Source: Paucidesulfovibrio sp050251775 (GTDB lineage Bacteria > Desulfobacterota > Desulfovibrionia > Desulfovibrionales > Desulfovibrionaceae). Taken from it: a DNA stretch of 12,723 bases. The stretch's first letter is position 1; the number at the start of each line of letters is the position of its first letter. The translations under genes were made by a program, and so were the position numbers. Where the stretch lies: assembly GCA_050251775.1 (NCBI GenBank), contig JBFWMD010000096.1, positions 1-12,723 of the forward strand, written 5' to 3'. Positions 12,038 through 12,723 of this stretch are shown here, one piece after another. A model generated the notes under the pieces. The model was not told the DNA's origin. It ran no database searches and saw only the letters and a program-made list of their open reading frames with translations.

Positions 12038-12661
12038 TTGAGTATCGAAACCTATTTGGCCTATCTCGCCGCCACCATCGTGGTGCTTGTCATTCCCGGC
12101 CCGACCATCATGCTGGTGGTCAGCTGCTCCCTGACCCAGGGGAAACGCGCGGCCCTGCCCCTGGCCCTTGGCGTGGGGCTGGGCGATCTCGTGGCCATGA
12201 GCGCCTCCCTGGCCGGACTCGGCGCGCTGCTCGCCACGTCCGCCACGCTCTTCAGCGTGCTCAAGTGGGTGGGCGCGGCCTATCTCGTCTACCTCGGCAT
12301 CAAAGCCTGGCGCGCGCAGCCGGAACCCGGCCCCATTCTGGCGGCGGCCGCGGTCGTCAGCAGCCGGACCAACATCTTCCGCGCCTTTGCCGTCACCGCC
12401 ACCAACCCAAAATCCATCGCCTTTTTCTGCGCCTTTGTGCCGCAGTTCCTCTCCCGCTCCGAACCCATGCTTCCGCAGGCCCTGCTCCTCGGCGCGACCT
12501 TCGTGGTCCTGGCCGTGGCCAACGCCGCACTCTACGCCCTGCTCGCCGCCCGGGCCCGCAATCTGGTGGCCAGCCCCAAAGCCATGAAAATGGTCAACCG
12601 CGCGGGCGGCAGCGCCCTGATCGGCGCGGGACTGCTCACGGCGTCCCTGCGTCGGGCGTAA
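12038..12661 (+). CDS. LysE/RhtB family amino-acid exporter (second copy)
   Basis: A 207-aa inner-membrane protein. Seen: VIPGPTIMLVVSCSLTQGKRAAL at 18-40, LKWVGAAYLVYLGIKAWR at 75-92, and TATNPKSIAFFCAFVPQFL at 120-138, the same three landmarks as in the upstream exporter. The two are clearly divergent paralogues and need not share a substrate. The start is taken as TTG at 12038, where AGGGGG lies about 6 nt upstream and the family N-terminus (SIETYLAYL) begins; no ATG or GTG fits. The 144 bp upstream carry an inverted repeat TCCGTT/AACGGA (11990-12010) and only a poor promoter, TTGCCG-N18-TATTGG. The stop is followed by the second copy of the 49-bp repeat. Confidence 0.88.
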   Translation: MSIETYLAYLAATIVVLVIPGPTIMLVVSCSLTQGKRAALPLALGVGLGDLVAMSASLAGLGALLATSATLFSVLKWVGAAYLVYLGIKAWRAQPEPGPILAAAAVVSSRTNIFRAFAVTATNPKSIAFFCAFVPQFLSRSEPMLPQALLLGATFVVLAVANAALYALLAARARNLVASPKAMKMVNRAGGSALIGAGLLTASLRRA

Positions 12662-12666
12662 GAGTT

Positions 12667-12715
12667 CGCCTCCGGCGGCCAAAGGGGCAATGCCCCTCTG
12701 GACTCCCATTTGGCG
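12667..12715 (+). repeat. 49-bp intergenic repeat with terminator-like hairpin, copy 2
   Basis: Same length and order as copy 1 at 11845-11893, with 44 of 49 bases identical and the GGGGC...GCCCC stem kept while its loop changes from CGC to AAT. It begins 5 bp after the second exporter stop. Confidence 0.75.
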
Positions 12716-12723
12716 CGGGGGTG

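Noticed and set aside
11597..12709. Minus-strand frame of 370 codons, and the similar one at 10878-11930
   Set aside because: Antisense to the LysE genes with low-complexity Gly/Gln/His composition. Only the last 43 codons of the second one look protein-like and are reported separately.
1..12723. CRISPR array, insertion sequence or integrase
   Set aside because: No regularly spaced direct repeats, no transposase or recombinase motifs, and no flanking duplications were seen.

Overview
The window looks like chromosomal DNA of a GC-rich sulfate-reducing bacterium of the Desulfovibrio type. This is inferred from gene content (a divergent PycB/OadA-type carboxyltransferase, a CbiM with small accessory proteins, a phosphoenolpyruvate synthase, several Cys-rich one-pass membrane proteins) and from short GC-rich intergenic repeats; no rRNA or other marker fixes the genus.

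Layout. Positions 1-1883 (minus): a YjbQ-family protein followed closely by a biotin-dependent carboxyltransferase that runs off the left edge. Positions 2071-2420 (plus): a DUF2325 protein whose promoter has a Fur-box-like palindrome between -35 and -10. Positions 2606-5103 (minus): a metal-handling block. An ArsR/SmtB sensor is followed by an SO_0444-type Cu/Zn efflux permease and a 75-aa Cys-rich membrane protein; further on come a 65-aa unknown protein with its own promoter and a second Cys-rich membrane protein. Two copies of a TGAGCA-NN-TATTCAT operator, in opposite orientation, mark the sensor's start and the sensor-permease gap. Positions 5128-5838 (plus): a promoter, about 210 nt of strongly structured DNA without an ORF, an excellent intrinsic terminator, and then immediately a zinc-ribbon protein gene. 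This is either a small RNA or an attenuated leader. Two back-to-back terminators follow.

Positions 5994-7295 (minus): a Ni/Co uptake operon with CbiM/NikM, a NikK-like periplasmic protein and a NikL/CbiN-like small membrane protein, but no ATPase or T subunit in view. Positions 7538-9970 (plus): phosphoenolpyruvate synthase. Positions 10044-11180: a visibly less GC-rich patch with an 82-aa unknown protein overlapping a DUF2335 membrane protein, and on the other strand a short VbhA-like (Fic antitoxin) frame in which the inhibitory Glu is Gln and no Fic toxin is present. Positions 11181-12661 (plus): two LysE/RhtB exporters, each followed by a copy of the same 49-bp repeat containing a terminator-like hairpin.

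Together the window mixes C3 metabolism (PEP synthase, carboxyltransferase), transition-metal homeostasis (Fur-linked gene, Zn/Cu efflux, Ni/Co uptake) and amino-acid export, with a small accessory patch between ppsA and the exporters. The least explained element is the structured RNA region at 5163-5373.
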